Below are positions 43,373 to 52,853 of a stretch of DNA of 56,045 nt, piece by piece; the first letter of the stretch is position 1, and each line of letters opens with the position of its first letter. This DNA comes from Aquabacterium sp. (lineage in GTDB: Bacteria > Pseudomonadota > Gammaproteobacteria > Burkholderiales > Burkholderiaceae_C). Location: assembly GCF_030652515.1 (NCBI RefSeq), contig NZ_JAUSAR010000163.1, positions 1 to 56,045 on the forward strand. Direction: 5' to 3'. Under the pieces are notes generated by a model. It saw only the letters and a program-made list of their open reading frames with translations. It was not told the DNA's origin and searched no databases. The position numbers were made by a program, and so were the translations under genes.

Positions 43373-45607
43373 ATGTCTCGCCAACGCCCCCTTTCCGCCC
43401 CGTCCCTGGGCGCCCTTGCCGCTGGATTCGGCCTGAGTCTGCTGGGCTCGTCCGTGGGGGCCCAAACGGCCGACGGTGCACCCCAAAAGGTCGACGCCCC
43501 TTTGCCCGAGGTGACGGTGAAAGGCACAGTTGATCGCACGCCTCCGGCGAAAACCTCCTACCAGGCCACCACCACCACCATCGGCAAAGGCAAACAGGAA
43601 CTGCGAGACATTCCTCAATCGGTGACGGTCGTCACGCAGAAGCTGATGCAAGACCGCAACCTCACCGACATCAAGGACGTGCTGCACACCACGGCCGGCG
43701 TCACTTTCCAGGCAGGTGAAACCGGCGAAGAGGACATTCGCCTGCGCGGCTTCTCGCTGAGTCAATCCGGGGACATCTACATCGACGGACTGCGCGATCC
43801 CTCGCTGTACGAGCGCGACACCTTCACCAACGACCGCATCGAAGTCCTGCGTGGCTCGGCCTCCATGCTGTTTGGCAAAGGCTCCACGGGGGGCGTGGTC
43901 AACCAGGTCAGCAAGCAACCCTACCTGATGACGCAGCACGAGGTTGAAACCACCGTGGGCACCGGCAAGATGGTCCGCCTGACTGGCGACTTCAACATTC
44001 AGACCAGCGACACCTCGGCGCTGCGCATCAACACCATGGTGCACGAGGCTGACAACCGCGGCGCCACCGTGTCCAAACGTGGCATCGCGCCGACCTACCG
44101 CTGGGGCATCGGCACCGCTGACGAATTCACCGCCAGCCTGTATCACCTGCAGTACGACAACAACCCCACGTACAACCACCCCTGGATTCTCGTGAATGGT
44201 CGAATCGTGCCCACGCTGGAGGCCGACCACTTCTACGGGCTGGCCAGCGACCACAACAAGGGCAATGTCACTTACGGCACCTTGAGCCACCTGCACAAGT
44301 TCTCGCATGGCGGAGAACTCAAGACCACCCTGCGCCAAGGCTATTACCAGCGCGATCTGTTGGCGACAGTGGTCGGTTTCGGGACCACCAATGGTGCAAC
44401 CACGACCGTGGACAATGTCAGCGATGCCACCATCATCAACCGGAACTCATCCAAGGGCCGGATGGCTGCCACGCGCGGCACCTTGCTGCAAAGCGACTAC
44501 AGCCAGACCTTCAAGTTCGGTTCGATGACCGACACCCTGATCACTGGCGCGGACTTGTCTTGGGACAAGGCCTCCCGCGCGAACAATTTCTCCAACCCTG
44601 CCGCTCGCCCGCCCACCACAGTGGGCACCCCGGACAATGGTGCATCGGTGCCCGATCTGCGTGGAGCCATCCCCTACAGCCACTTCACAGCACGCAACCT
44701 GGGCCTCTACGTCCAGAACACGCTGGCCTTCACGCCCGCGTTCAAGCTGATCGCCGGCCTGCGCAATGACCAGTTCAGCGCCTCGTACCACACAGCCGCC
44801 GGCGCGAGCTTCTCGCGCGATGACAACTTGTGGAGTCAGCGCCTGGGCTTCTTGTTCCAACCCAATGAAGCGGCCTCGTTCCACACGTCCTACGGCACGT
44901 CCTTCAACGTCTCAGGCGACACCTACCAGTTCACCCCGGGCGCCCCGAACACCAAGGATGCCAACACCCCGCCCGAGCAAAGCCGCAACTTTGAAATCGG
45001 CGCCAAGTTCAACCTGCTGGACCAGCGTCTGTCGTTCAATCCCTCGATCTTCTACGCCGAAAAGTACAACGAGCGCAACACCGACCCGGACAGCGCATCT
45101 GCCCAGCAACTGCTGTCCGGCAAACGGCACACGGCTGGCCTGGACCTGGACATCGCTGGCAGGCTGACCAAGAATTGGGAGGCTTACTTCTCCTACACCT
45201 GGATGCCGGAAGCCAAGATCGACAAGAGCAACGTTCCCGCCATCACCTGCAATGCCAACACGGGCGTCTGCAGCGCCAACAATGCTCAACAGCAAGGCGA
45301 CCGCCCCGGCCTGACCCCCAAGCACAGCGCCAGCCTGTGGAGCACCTACCAGTTGAATCCGCAATGGCGCTTCGGCGCGGGCCTGAACCACCGCGGCTCG
45401 CAGAATCCGGAAGGAAACCGTACCGCCAAGGCTGCCGACTTCACCACCGCAGATCTGATGGTCGAGTACACCATCGACTGGCGGATGTCCCTGCGCTTGA
45501 ACATCAACAACGTGACCGACGAGTTGTACGCCGATGGTCTGTACCGCGGCTTCTACATACCTGGCGCAGCGCGCTCTGCCCAGTTGAGCCTCAAGGCCAC
45601 GTTCTAA
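43373..45607 (+). CDS. fiu: TonB-dependent catecholate siderophore receptor, Fiu-like
   Basis: A 744-residue outer membrane receptor. A signal peptide ends near SVGAQT, a TonB-box-like LPEVTVKG follows, then a plug with LRDIPQSVTVVTQKLMQDRNLTDI and EVLRGSASMLFGKGSTGGVVNQVSK. The barrel ends SLKATF with a C-terminal Phe. Fiu transports monomeric catechol-iron complexes and catechol antibiotics. The piuC gene directly downstream strongly supports this subtype. Confidence 0.92.
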   Translation: MSRQRPLSAPSLGALAAGFGLSLLGSSVGAQTADGAPQKVDAPLPEVTVKGTVDRTPPAKTSYQATTTTIGKGKQELRDIPQSVTVVTQKLMQDRNLTDIKDVLHTTAGVTFQAGETGEEDIRLRGFSLSQSGDIYIDGLRDPSLYERDTFTNDRIEVLRGSASMLFGKGSTGGVVNQVSKQPYLMTQHEVETTVGTGKMVRLTGDFNIQTSDTSALRINTMVHEADNRGATVSKRGIAPTYRWGIGTADEFTASLYHLQYDNNPTYNHPWILVNGRIVPTLEADHFYGLASDHNKGNVTYGTLSHLHKFSHGGELKTTLRQGYYQRDLLATVVGFGTTNGATTTVDNVSDATIINRNSSKGRMAATRGTLLQSDYSQTFKFGSMTDTLITGADLSWDKASRANNFSNPAARPPTTVGTPDNGASVPDLRGAIPYSHFTARNLGLYVQNTLAFTPAFKLIAGLRNDQFSASYHTAAGASFSRDDNLWSQRLGFLFQPNEAASFHTSYGTSFNVSGDTYQFTPGAPNTKDANTPPEQSRNFEIGAKFNLLDQRLSFNPSIFYAEKYNERNTDPDSASAQQLLSGKRHTAGLDLDIAGRLTKNWEAYFSYTWMPEAKIDKSNVPAITCNANTGVCSANNAQQQGDRPGLTPKHSASLWSTYQLNPQWRFGAGLNHRGSQNPEGNRTAKAADFTTADLMVEYTIDWRMSLRLNINNVTDELYADGLYRGFYIPGAARSAQLSLKATF

Positions 45608-45638
45608 ACTGTGGGGTCTGAAACCTGACTTCGCCGCC

Positions 45639-46322
45639 ATGCTGCTTCACATCCCTGATGTCCTGACCCCTGACGAGTTGCGTGCCTTGCACGCCACCTT
45701 GGGTGAAGCAGCATGGCGCGACGGTCGAGCCACGGCTGGCACGCAAGCGGTGCATGCCAAAAACAATGAGCAGGTCATTCCTGGCAGCGAGCAGGCCAAG
45801 GCCGCGCAAACCCTGGTCCTGCAAGCCCTTAACCGCCATGCCTTGTTCTTCTCGGCCACGCTGCCCAAGAAGACTTTCCCGCCGCAGTTCAACCGCTACG
45901 GCAACGACACCAACCGCTACGACGATCACGTCGATGGCGCGGTCATGCACTCGGCCAGCACCGGCACCAGAGTTCGCACAGACGTCAGCTGCACCTTGTT
46001 CCTGTCCGAACCAGCAGATTACGAAGGCGGCGAGCTGGTCATCAACGACACCTTCGGTGTCCAGTCCGTCAAACTGCCGGCCGGGCACATGGTGATCTAC
46101 CCGTCCAGCAGCGTGCACCGCGTCGAGCCCGTGACACGCGGGCAACGCGTGGCCAGCTTCTTCTGGGTCGAGAGCATGGTCCGCCGTGACGATCAGCGTC
46201 GGCTGCTGTTCAACATGGACATGGACCTGCTGCGCCTGCGCACACAGCACGGCGAAGACCCGTCCCTGGTTGGTTTGACCGGCCTGTACCATAACCTTTT
46301 GCGCATGTGGGCCGACACCTGA
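45639..46322 (+). CDS. piuC: Fe(II)/2-oxoglutarate PKHD-type hydroxylase PiuC
   Basis: A 227-residue prolyl-4-hydroxylase-like protein. The metal triad is His97 and Asp99 (DDHVDGAVMHS) with His160 (SSSVHRVEPV), and Arg170 binds 2-oxoglutarate. PiuC/YbiX proteins lie beside Fiu/PiuA receptors and are iron-repressed; the exact substrate is not established. It is 31 bases behind the receptor gene. Confidence 0.94.
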   Translation: MLLHIPDVLTPDELRALHATLGEAAWRDGRATAGTQAVHAKNNEQVIPGSEQAKAAQTLVLQALNRHALFFSATLPKKTFPPQFNRYGNDTNRYDDHVDGAVMHSASTGTRVRTDVSCTLFLSEPADYEGGELVINDTFGVQSVKLPAGHMVIYPSSSVHRVEPVTRGQRVASFFWVESMVRRDDQRRLLFNMDMDLLRLRTQHGEDPSLVGLTGLYHNLLRMWADT

Positions 46323-46359
46323 TGTTCACGGATCACACGCACAGACAGAAAGCATTCCC

Positions 46360-46632
46360 ATGAAAGCAACCCTCATCCTGTCCCTGGCCCTGTTCGCGGC
46401 CACGCCAACACTGGTTCACGCTCACGGCGATTTCAAATGCAACGAACCCGCTGCAGAATGGAAAAAGCGTGACGAGTTGGTCAGCAAACTGGAGAAAGAC
46501 GGTTGGCAGATCCGCAAGATCAAGATCGACAACGGCTGCTACGAGGTCTACGGCTTTGACAAGCAAGGCAACAAGAAAGAGTCTTACTTCAATCCCAAGA
46601 CCCTTGAGCTGATCGGCAACGTGGTGCAGTGA
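46360..46632 (+). CDS. exported PepSY-domain protein
   Basis: A 90-residue periplasmic protein. The signal peptide ends near VHA-HG. The mature part (WKKRDELVSKLEKDGWQIRKIKIDNGCYEVYGFDKQGNKKESYFNP) is a single PepSY domain with two Cys residues (27 and 60) that could pair. Such small PepSY proteins often sit with cytochrome b561 genes in iron or redox loci. It overlaps the next gene's GTG start. Confidence 0.85.
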   Translation: MKATLILSLALFAATPTLVHAHGDFKCNEPAAEWKKRDELVSKLEKDGWQIRKIKIDNGCYEVYGFDKQGNKKESYFNPKTLELIGNVVQ

Positions 46633-47165
46633 TTCAAGTCTGGGACCGCCTCATCCGCCTCCTGCACTGGACACTGGTGGGCGCCATTGCCATCACTTGG
46701 CTGAGCACCATGGACCTGGGCATCGGTTGGGCACACGAGCGCGCTGGTTATGTGGCCGCAGCGGTGGTGTCGATTCGATTGATGTGGGGTTGGGTGGGGC
46801 GCCGATACGCCCGCTTTGCCCAGTTCGTGCGCCGCCCCTCCATGGTCCTGGCCTACTGCCGACAAATGTGGCACCACCGCGAGCCCCGCCACATCGGACA
46901 CAACCCCTTGGGAGGCTGGATGGTGGTGACCTTGCTGGCCGGTGTGGCGGGCACCGCCTTCACGGGTTGGCTGCAAACCACCGACCGCTACTGGGGCTCC
47001 GAGCCCTTGGAAATCATCCACACCTGGATGGCCTGGGGCCTGCTCGGCCTCATCGCACTTCACCTGATCGGCATCATGTTCACCAGCCTTCGCCACCGCG
47101 AGAACCTGGTGCACGCCATGATCACCGGGCGCAAAGCCGCCCCCCATGGCGACGATGTCGCCTGA
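46629..47165 (+). CDS. cytochrome b561-family membrane protein
   Basis: A 178-residue four-helix cytochrome b561. The opening WDRLIRLLHWTLVG has the first heme His, and later His residues in HTWMAWGLLGLIALHLIG fit the others. It starts with GTG at 46629, overlapping the PepSY stop codon, so the two are coupled. It may move electrons across the inner membrane to reduce ferric siderophores or a periplasmic partner; context supports an iron role. Confidence 0.9.
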   Translation: MIQVWDRLIRLLHWTLVGAIAITWLSTMDLGIGWAHERAGYVAAAVVSIRLMWGWVGRRYARFAQFVRRPSMVLAYCRQMWHHREPRHIGHNPLGGWMVVTLLAGVAGTAFTGWLQTTDRYWGSEPLEIIHTWMAWGLLGLIALHLIGIMFTSLRHRENLVHAMITGRKAAPHGDDVA

Positions 47166-47178
47166 TGGCCGCCCACCC

Positions 47179-48303
47179 ATGAGCCCCATCCCTGAACTTG
47201 GCGCGATCCCACCCGGCACGGTCAACCTGACCGACTACGCCGCCCACGCGCGCGAACGGCTTGACGACAACGCCTGGGCCTATTTCAGCGGTGGCGCGGG
47301 CGACGAGCTCACCCTGCAGGCCAACCGCACCGCCTGGGATCAATGGCTGCTGCACCCGCGCGTGCTGCGCGCGCTGGCGGGTGGGCACACGCGGCAAACC
47401 TTGTTGGGCCGGGTGCTGGCGCACCCCATCTTGCTGGCACCTGTGGCGTTCCAGCGCATGGCCCACCCCGATGGCGAGCTGGGCACCGCCTACGCGGCCG
47501 CCGCCCAAGGTGCTGGCCTGGTGCTGAGTACCCAGGCCAGCACCTCGTTGGAGCACATCGCCCAAGCCATCCTGAAAGACGAAGGCCGTGGACCCTTGTG
47601 GTTCCAACTCTACCTTCAGCGTGACCGGGGCTTCACGCAAGCACTGGTGCAGCGCGCGGAGGCCGCCGGCTACGAAGCCTTGGTGCTCACCGTCGATGCC
47701 CCCACCAGCGGCGCCCGCGACCGCGAACGACGCGTCGGCTTCAAACTGCCGCCCGGCATCTCGGCCCTCAACCTCGCGGGCTTGCCAGATGCTCCGCTGG
47801 TGTCCTTGCATCCCGGGCAAAGCGCCATGTTCGACGGCCTGCTCACAGCCGCCCCCACCTGGTCCGACATCGCCTGGCTGCAAAGCATCACCCGCCTGCC
47901 CATCCTGCTCAAAGGCATCCTGCATGAAGACGATGCGCGGCAAACGGCCCAACTGGGCGTGGCCGGCCTGATCGTCTCCAACCACGGTGGCCGCACGCTG
48001 GACACGGCCATCCCCACCGCCTGGGCCTTGCCGCGCATTGCGCAAGCCGTCGGGCCCGACATGCCCTTGCTGGTGGATGGCGGCATCCGGCGCGGCACCG
48101 ATGTGCTCAAGGCCATTGCATTGGGCGCCCATGCCGTGCTGATCGGGCGCCCCTATGTGCATGCATTGGCCACGGCTGGTGCACTGGGCGTGGCCCACGT
48201 CATCCGCCTGCTGCGCGATGAGTTGGAGATCGCCATGGCGCTCACTGGCTGCGCCACCTTGCAAGACATCACCCCCGCCGTCTTGTTTCAACGCGCTGAA
48301 TAA
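47179..48303 (+). CDS. FMN-dependent alpha-hydroxy acid dehydrogenase/oxidase
   Basis: A 374-residue TIM-barrel flavoenzyme of the glycolate oxidase/L-lactate dehydrogenase family. It shows AWAYFSGGAGDELTL, LLAPVAFQRMAHPDGE, WFQLYLQRDR, the catalytic His in SNHGGRTLD and the FMN phosphate region DGGIRRGTDVLKAIALGAHAVLIGRP. It oxidises 2-hydroxy acids such as lactate or glycolate. The start at 47179 was chosen although no ribosome binding site is clear; 47146 is an alternative overlapping cytochrome b561. It may be co-transcribed with the iron genes upstream. Confidence 0.9.
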   Translation: MSPIPELGAIPPGTVNLTDYAAHARERLDDNAWAYFSGGAGDELTLQANRTAWDQWLLHPRVLRALAGGHTRQTLLGRVLAHPILLAPVAFQRMAHPDGELGTAYAAAAQGAGLVLSTQASTSLEHIAQAILKDEGRGPLWFQLYLQRDRGFTQALVQRAEAAGYEALVLTVDAPTSGARDRERRVGFKLPPGISALNLAGLPDAPLVSLHPGQSAMFDGLLTAAPTWSDIAWLQSITRLPILLKGILHEDDARQTAQLGVAGLIVSNHGGRTLDTAIPTAWALPRIAQAVGPDMPLLVDGGIRRGTDVLKAIALGAHAVLIGRPYVHALATAGALGVAHVIRLLRDELEIAMALTGCATLQDITPAVLFQRAE

Positions 48304-48438
48304 CACACGCGTTTGACACCGTGAGGTCAATGCCGCGCAGCAAAGAGGGCATGCCGATGCGCGCGCCCAGCCTTCACGCCGCCGTCACACGGCGCAGGCA
48401 GATTCCGGTCCTTCAACCAACCCCTTTGAAGGATCTCC

Positions 48439-49977
48439 ATGGACGCCCCAGAAGTCTCGACGTCACGCCGCACACTCCTCAAAGGCGGCTCTGCCGCCAT
48501 CGCCGCCGCCTTCGGTGGCCCCATCGCCGCGATGGCCTCGCGCGTGGCAGAAGCCTCCACCTCATCCTGCATGGCGGCCACGTCGTCCGTTTTGCTGGAC
48601 AGCCCTTATGGCGCACTGGCCCCCGTCAATGACCTGACCACCGGCCTGCCCCTGATCCAGCTGCCCCCAGGCTTCTCCTACAAGTCCTACGGCTGGCGCG
48701 GCGACGTGATGACCGACGGCCTGATCACCCCCAACGGGCACGACGGCATGGGCGTGGTCCGCGCTCGCAAGGTCGGCCGCAGCACCGAGATCGTGCTGGT
48801 GCGCAACCATGAACTGGGCACCGGCAGCAGCGCCTCGTCCATCATTGGCGCCAGCCGCACCGCCGTGGCCAAGTACGACACCGGCACCACCTCGTCGGCC
48901 TACCAACTGGGCGGCACCACCAACCTGGTCTGGCGCGATGGCAACTGGGTGGAAAGCTACGCCTCGTTTGGCGGCACCAACCGCAACTGCGCAGGCGGCG
49001 CGTCCACCTGGGGCTCCTGGCTCACCAACGAAGAGATCCGCAGCAACTCGGTCAGCAGCACCGGCAAAAAGCACGGCTACATCTTTGAAGTGCCCGCCGA
49101 CCCCAGCCTGACCGCCGCCAACCCCAACCCCCTCGTCGACATGGGCCGCATGGCCCACGAAGCCAGCGCCATCGATCCGCTGACCGGCTACTGGTACCTC
49201 ACGGAAGACCAGGGCAACGCCAACACGCTGTACCGCTTCCGCCCCACCAACATCGCGGGCGGCTTGAACTCCCTGCACGCTGGTGGCACCTTGCAAGGCC
49301 TGAAGGTCAAGAGCCAGGCCAACGCCGACCTGCGCATGCCCACGCTGTGCCAGGAGTTCGACACCGAATGGGTGGACATCGCCAACCCCGACCTGGACGG
49401 CGCCACCCTCTCCTCCGTCGTCGGCAACGTGTCGGCCAGCGGCCCGTACCGCCAGGCCTACGCCAACGGCGCCGCCATCCTGGGCGCTGGTGAAGGCTGC
49501 TGGGTCGCCAACGGCACCGTGTTCTTCACGGACAAGCAAGTGTCGACCAGCCCCAGCCGCGCCGGCCGCATCTGGGCGTTGGACCTGGCCTCGATGGTGC
49601 TCAAGGCCATCTTCGTCAGCAACGACCTGCAAGTGGGCAACTCGCCCGACAACATCTGCGTCAGCCCACGCGGCGGCCTGCTGTTCAACGAAGATGGCGG
49701 CACCAGCGGCCCCAACAGCGGCCCGGCTGTGACCGCGCAACGCCTGATGGCCCTGCACCCCAATGGCAGCTCCTACATGTTCGCGGCCAACAACTACAAC
49801 TTCACGGCGGCTCAACTGGCGGCGGCAGGCAAGCCCAATGCCCCCACCGGCAACCTGCGCAACACCGAATGGTGCGGTTCGTCTTTCAGCCCGGATGGCC
49901 GCGTGCTGTTCGTCAACCTGCAATCGCCTGGCGTGACCTTGGCCATCACCGGCCCCTGGACCAACGGCACGCTCTGA
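48439..49977 (+). CDS. PhoX/DUF839-family exported protein
   Basis: A 512-residue protein with a Tat signal (SRRTLLKGGSAAIAAAFGG at 9-27). The body has PhoX/DUF839 features: LPPGFSYKSYGWRGDVMTDG, IVLVRNHELG, WGSWLTNEE, a GRMAHEASAIDPLTGYWYLTED segment with acidic metal ligands, and FNEDGG. PhoX enzymes are calcium- and iron-dependent alkaline phosphatases; many DUF839 relatives are untested. AAGGA precedes the ATG. I see no convincing Pho box in the 135-bp gap upstream. A PEP-CTERM gene follows after 26 bases. Confidence 0.88.
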   Translation: MDAPEVSTSRRTLLKGGSAAIAAAFGGPIAAMASRVAEASTSSCMAATSSVLLDSPYGALAPVNDLTTGLPLIQLPPGFSYKSYGWRGDVMTDGLITPNGHDGMGVVRARKVGRSTEIVLVRNHELGTGSSASSIIGASRTAVAKYDTGTTSSAYQLGGTTNLVWRDGNWVESYASFGGTNRNCAGGASTWGSWLTNEEIRSNSVSSTGKKHGYIFEVPADPSLTAANPNPLVDMGRMAHEASAIDPLTGYWYLTEDQGNANTLYRFRPTNIAGGLNSLHAGGTLQGLKVKSQANADLRMPTLCQEFDTEWVDIANPDLDGATLSSVVGNVSASGPYRQAYANGAAILGAGEGCWVANGTVFFTDKQVSTSPSRAGRIWALDLASMVLKAIFVSNDLQVGNSPDNICVSPRGGLLFNEDGGTSGPNSGPAVTAQRLMALHPNGSSYMFAANNYNFTAAQLAAAGKPNAPTGNLRNTEWCGSSFSPDGRVLFVNLQSPGVTLAITGPWTNGTL

Positions 49978-50003
49978 ACCCCGACACACTAGGAGTACCC
50001 ATC

Positions 50004-50579
50004 ATGAAAAAACTCATCGCATCCCTGGCCCTGTGCGGCCTGGCCACCACACCTGCCTTCGCCGCCACTTTCATCGGCAGCACCAGCGCGGGCAACAGCG
50101 TGGTCACCGACTACAGCGACGCCGGCCTGATCTCGTTCGACCTGGACTTGAGCGACCTTGCTCCGGTCTCGCTGAGCTACCAGATCACCGCCGACGACCT
50201 GCTGTCGGGCTTGGACTTCAACGCCGTGCTGCGCAACCTCACGGGCACGGGCTTGAACGAAGTCCGCTTCAGCCTGAGCCTGGCCAGTTTCCAGACGCTG
50301 GGCACCGTGACCCGCAGCTTTGACCCCTCGTACACCGTGGCCTCCAGCCTCGGTGGCCAGCAGGCTTTGGTGAGCTTCGGCTCGCCCGAGTACCTGGACG
50401 TGGCCATCGGTAACCCCCTGGGCACGGTCGGCGCGCAAAACTGGCTCATCGACACCGGCAACCTGCAAGTCGGCGATGTGCTGACCGTGACGGCGGCCGT
50501 GCCCGAACCCGAAAGCTACGTGATGGCTTTGCTGGGGCTGGCGGCCATTGGCGCTTTCACCCGCCGCCGCAGGGCCTGA
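50004..50579 (+). CDS. PEP-CTERM sorting domain protein
   Basis: A 191-residue exported protein. The signal peptide (MKKLIASLALCGLATTPAFA) is clear, a beta-rich domain of about 140 residues follows, and the end is VPEPESYVMALLGLAAIGAFTRRRR. AGGAG stands nine bases before the ATG. It is 26 bases behind the PhoX-like gene and is probably in its operon. It is the third PEP-CTERM protein in the window, so an exosortase should be encoded elsewhere. Confidence 0.88.
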   Translation: MKKLIASLALCGLATTPAFAATFIGSTSAGNSVVTDYSDAGLISFDLDLSDLAPVSLSYQITADDLLSGLDFNAVLRNLTGTGLNEVRFSLSLASFQTLGTVTRSFDPSYTVASSLGGQQALVSFGSPEYLDVAIGNPLGTVGAQNWLIDTGNLQVGDVLTVTAAVPEPESYVMALLGLAAIGAFTRRRRA

Positions 50580-50591
50580 GTCCACGGAACA

Positions 50592-50616
50592 GCTCGCCCG
50601 CACCTCGCGGGCGAGC
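50592..50616 (+). terminator. terminator hairpin after the PEP-CTERM gene
   Basis: GCTCGCCCGC (50592-50601), loop ACCTC and GCGGGCGAGC (50607-50616) form a perfect ten-base stem 13 bases after the stop codon, with a short TCTTT eight bases later. Nearly the same arms occur at 54296-54321. Confidence 0.75.
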
Positions 50617-50639
50617 ACACTCTTTGCAATTCTTAACAA

Positions 50640-50659
50640 GAATCGTTATCATTACGATC
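50640..50659. promoter_or_regulatory. Fur box upstream of the third TonB receptor gene
   Basis: GAATCGTTATCATTACGATC has the core GAATCGTTATCATT identical to that at 43306-43319. It is 20 bases before the receptor's GTG codon and five bases before its ribosome binding site region, so Fur binding should block transcription directly. Confidence 0.8.
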
Positions 50660-50679
50660 ATTGTTAAGGAGTCATCAGA

Positions 50680-52833
50680 GTGTTCCACCCCCATTCACGA
50701 ACCGCCATTTCATTGGCCGCGTTGGCCACGCTCTTTGGAGGCGGTTTTGTCAGCCCCGTTTGGGCTCAGAACAGCGGCGACAACGCCGTTGAATCGTCAT
50801 TGCCCGGCATCACAGTCCAGGGCGCGCGAACCCGGCCCGGCAGCCTGCTAAGCCAGACACAGACTGGCAGCAAAACCGACACACCCTTGCGCGACCTGCC
50901 CGCCTCGGTCGTCGTCGTGCCCAAAGAAGTGCTGCACGACCAGGGCACCCTGACGATGAATCAGGCGGTTGAAAACGTGAGCGGGGTGCAACCCGTCATG
51001 GGTGGCGGCTATGGCTTTGCCAACAACTACGTGATCCGAGGCCAGGCCATGCGCTTTCTGCGCGATGGCTACTTCGATGGCACCACGCAAAACGGCTACT
51101 GGCGCACGTTTGCCGATGTCGAACGGGTCGAAGTGCTGAAAGGGCCAGGGTCGGCCTTGTACGGCGCAGGCCAACCCGGCGGCAGCTTGAACGTGGTGAC
51201 CAAACAGCCTCAGCGGCGCTTTGGCGCGGAGCTGGCCACCACCATGGGCAGTTTTGGCACCGTGCAGGCCAGCGCGGACATCACCGGCCCCTTGTCGAAA
51301 AATGTTGCAGCACGGCTGATCATCAACACCGAGAAAACCGACGGTTGGCGCGACCTGTCTCGCGAGATCACCGAGGTTCTGCCTTCGCTGACATGGTGGG
51401 TCAATGACAACAGCACCTTCACCATTGACTACGATCACCGCGAACTGAAAGTCAAACCCGACAACTACGGCCTGCCCTTCAACATCAACCGCCAGATCGT
51501 GCCGGTGCCCCTTGAGGCCAAGTACTACAGCCCCTTCAACTACAGCGATCAAACCATCGACCGCCTGACCTTGGGCCACGAATGGCAGTTCTCCAGCGAC
51601 CTGTTGTTGCGAACGGCTTTGGTTCAGGACTGGCGCTCGCTGGACATGCTGCGCAATGCCGGTGGCGCCGCGGGCGACATCAACAACGCCATGACCGGCC
51701 GCAACGTCCGCACCCAGAACGACGATGCCCGCTACCTCAGCCTGCAAAACGAAATCGTCTGGAAGTTTGGCGAGCCCACCGCACGGCACACAGTTCTGGC
51801 TGGCGTCGAGTTCAACCGCACCCGGGCTGACACTGTCCGCATCGGCTACAACCTGCCAAACATCGACAACATCAACCAACCCGTGGTGCAAGAGACCTCG
51901 TTGGCTGGATTATCCCCAGTGCTCTCTCAGGGCTTCAACCGCCACATCAGCTCACAAGCCTGGGGCCTTTACGCCCAAGACCAGATTGCGTTCGGCGAGC
52001 AGTTCAAGCTGCGTGCCGGCCTGCGCGCAGAAAGCGCCAAGGTCACCGACCAGGGACTGCAAGGAGCCTCCGTTGTACCGCGCACGGTGAAGGACACGGT
52101 GACCTGGACCACAGGCTCTTTGGGCGCCGTGTGGCAACCCTCCAGCCAGACCTCGTTCTACGCGGGTTGGTCCAACGGCAAGTTCGTCAACCTGGCCACC
52201 GAGGCGGGCAAGGTCAACGCATCGGCAGACGGCACCGTGATTCCGGAAAGCTCGTCACAGCTGGAAGTCGGCGCCAAGCTGTCCTTGCTGGACAACAAAT
52301 TAGACCTGACCACCGCCTTGTTCGAGACCCGGCGCCAGGACTACTACATCACGCTGCCAGGCAACCTGGACCCGACACCCGATGGCAAAGACAGGACGCG
52401 AGGCTTTGAACTTGACTTGTCGGGCAGCCCGGTGACTGGCTTGACCACCACGGCCAACCTGGTTTGGCAAGATGCCAAAACGACCGCCAATGCCAACGCC
52501 AGCATCACTGGCAAACGGCCCGCCGGCGTGGCCAAGACGGGCGCCCGCCTCTGGGCCGCCTACCGCTTGCAGGCCGAATCGCTGCGCGGTTGGGGTGTCG
52601 GTGGTGGCGTCACCTACCGTGGTGACACCTATGCCGATAGCCTGAACCTGTACCGGGTGCCGTCTTACACGGTGATGGATGCCAGTGTCTTCTACGAAAC
52701 AAAAATGTGGGACATCGGCTTGAACCTGCGCAACCTGACCGACCGCCGCTATTTCACCAACGCCACCTTCAGCGGCGCCTTGCCCGGTGAAGAGCGCGCC
52801 GCCTTCCTGACGGCACGCTTGCGTTTCAACTGA
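50680..52833 (+). CDS. TonB-dependent siderophore receptor, FhuE/FpvA-like
   Basis: A 717-residue outer membrane receptor starting at GTG, with AAGGAG ten bases before it. A signal peptide ends near PVWAQ; the plug has LRDLPASVVVVPKEVLHDQGTLTMNQA, RVEVLKGPGSALYGAGQPGGSLNVVTK. The plug pattern fits the hydroxamate or mixed siderophore group; the exact ligand is unknown. The C-terminus ends RLRFN, so the usual last Phe is one residue in. It is followed by a DUF4198 protein and a PepSY membrane protein. Confidence 0.9.
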   Translation: MFHPHSRTAISLAALATLFGGGFVSPVWAQNSGDNAVESSLPGITVQGARTRPGSLLSQTQTGSKTDTPLRDLPASVVVVPKEVLHDQGTLTMNQAVENVSGVQPVMGGGYGFANNYVIRGQAMRFLRDGYFDGTTQNGYWRTFADVERVEVLKGPGSALYGAGQPGGSLNVVTKQPQRRFGAELATTMGSFGTVQASADITGPLSKNVAARLIINTEKTDGWRDLSREITEVLPSLTWWVNDNSTFTIDYDHRELKVKPDNYGLPFNINRQIVPVPLEAKYYSPFNYSDQTIDRLTLGHEWQFSSDLLLRTALVQDWRSLDMLRNAGGAAGDINNAMTGRNVRTQNDDARYLSLQNEIVWKFGEPTARHTVLAGVEFNRTRADTVRIGYNLPNIDNINQPVVQETSLAGLSPVLSQGFNRHISSQAWGLYAQDQIAFGEQFKLRAGLRAESAKVTDQGLQGASVVPRTVKDTVTWTTGSLGAVWQPSSQTSFYAGWSNGKFVNLATEAGKVNASADGTVIPESSSQLEVGAKLSLLDNKLDLTTALFETRRQDYYITLPGNLDPTPDGKDRTRGFELDLSGSPVTGLTTTANLVWQDAKTTANANASITGKRPAGVAKTGARLWAAYRLQAESLRGWGVGGGVTYRGDTYADSLNLYRVPSYTVMDASVFYETKMWDIGLNLRNLTDRRYFTNATFSGALPGEERAAFLTARLRFN

Positions 52834-52853
52834 TGCGCCATCGAAAACCCACC

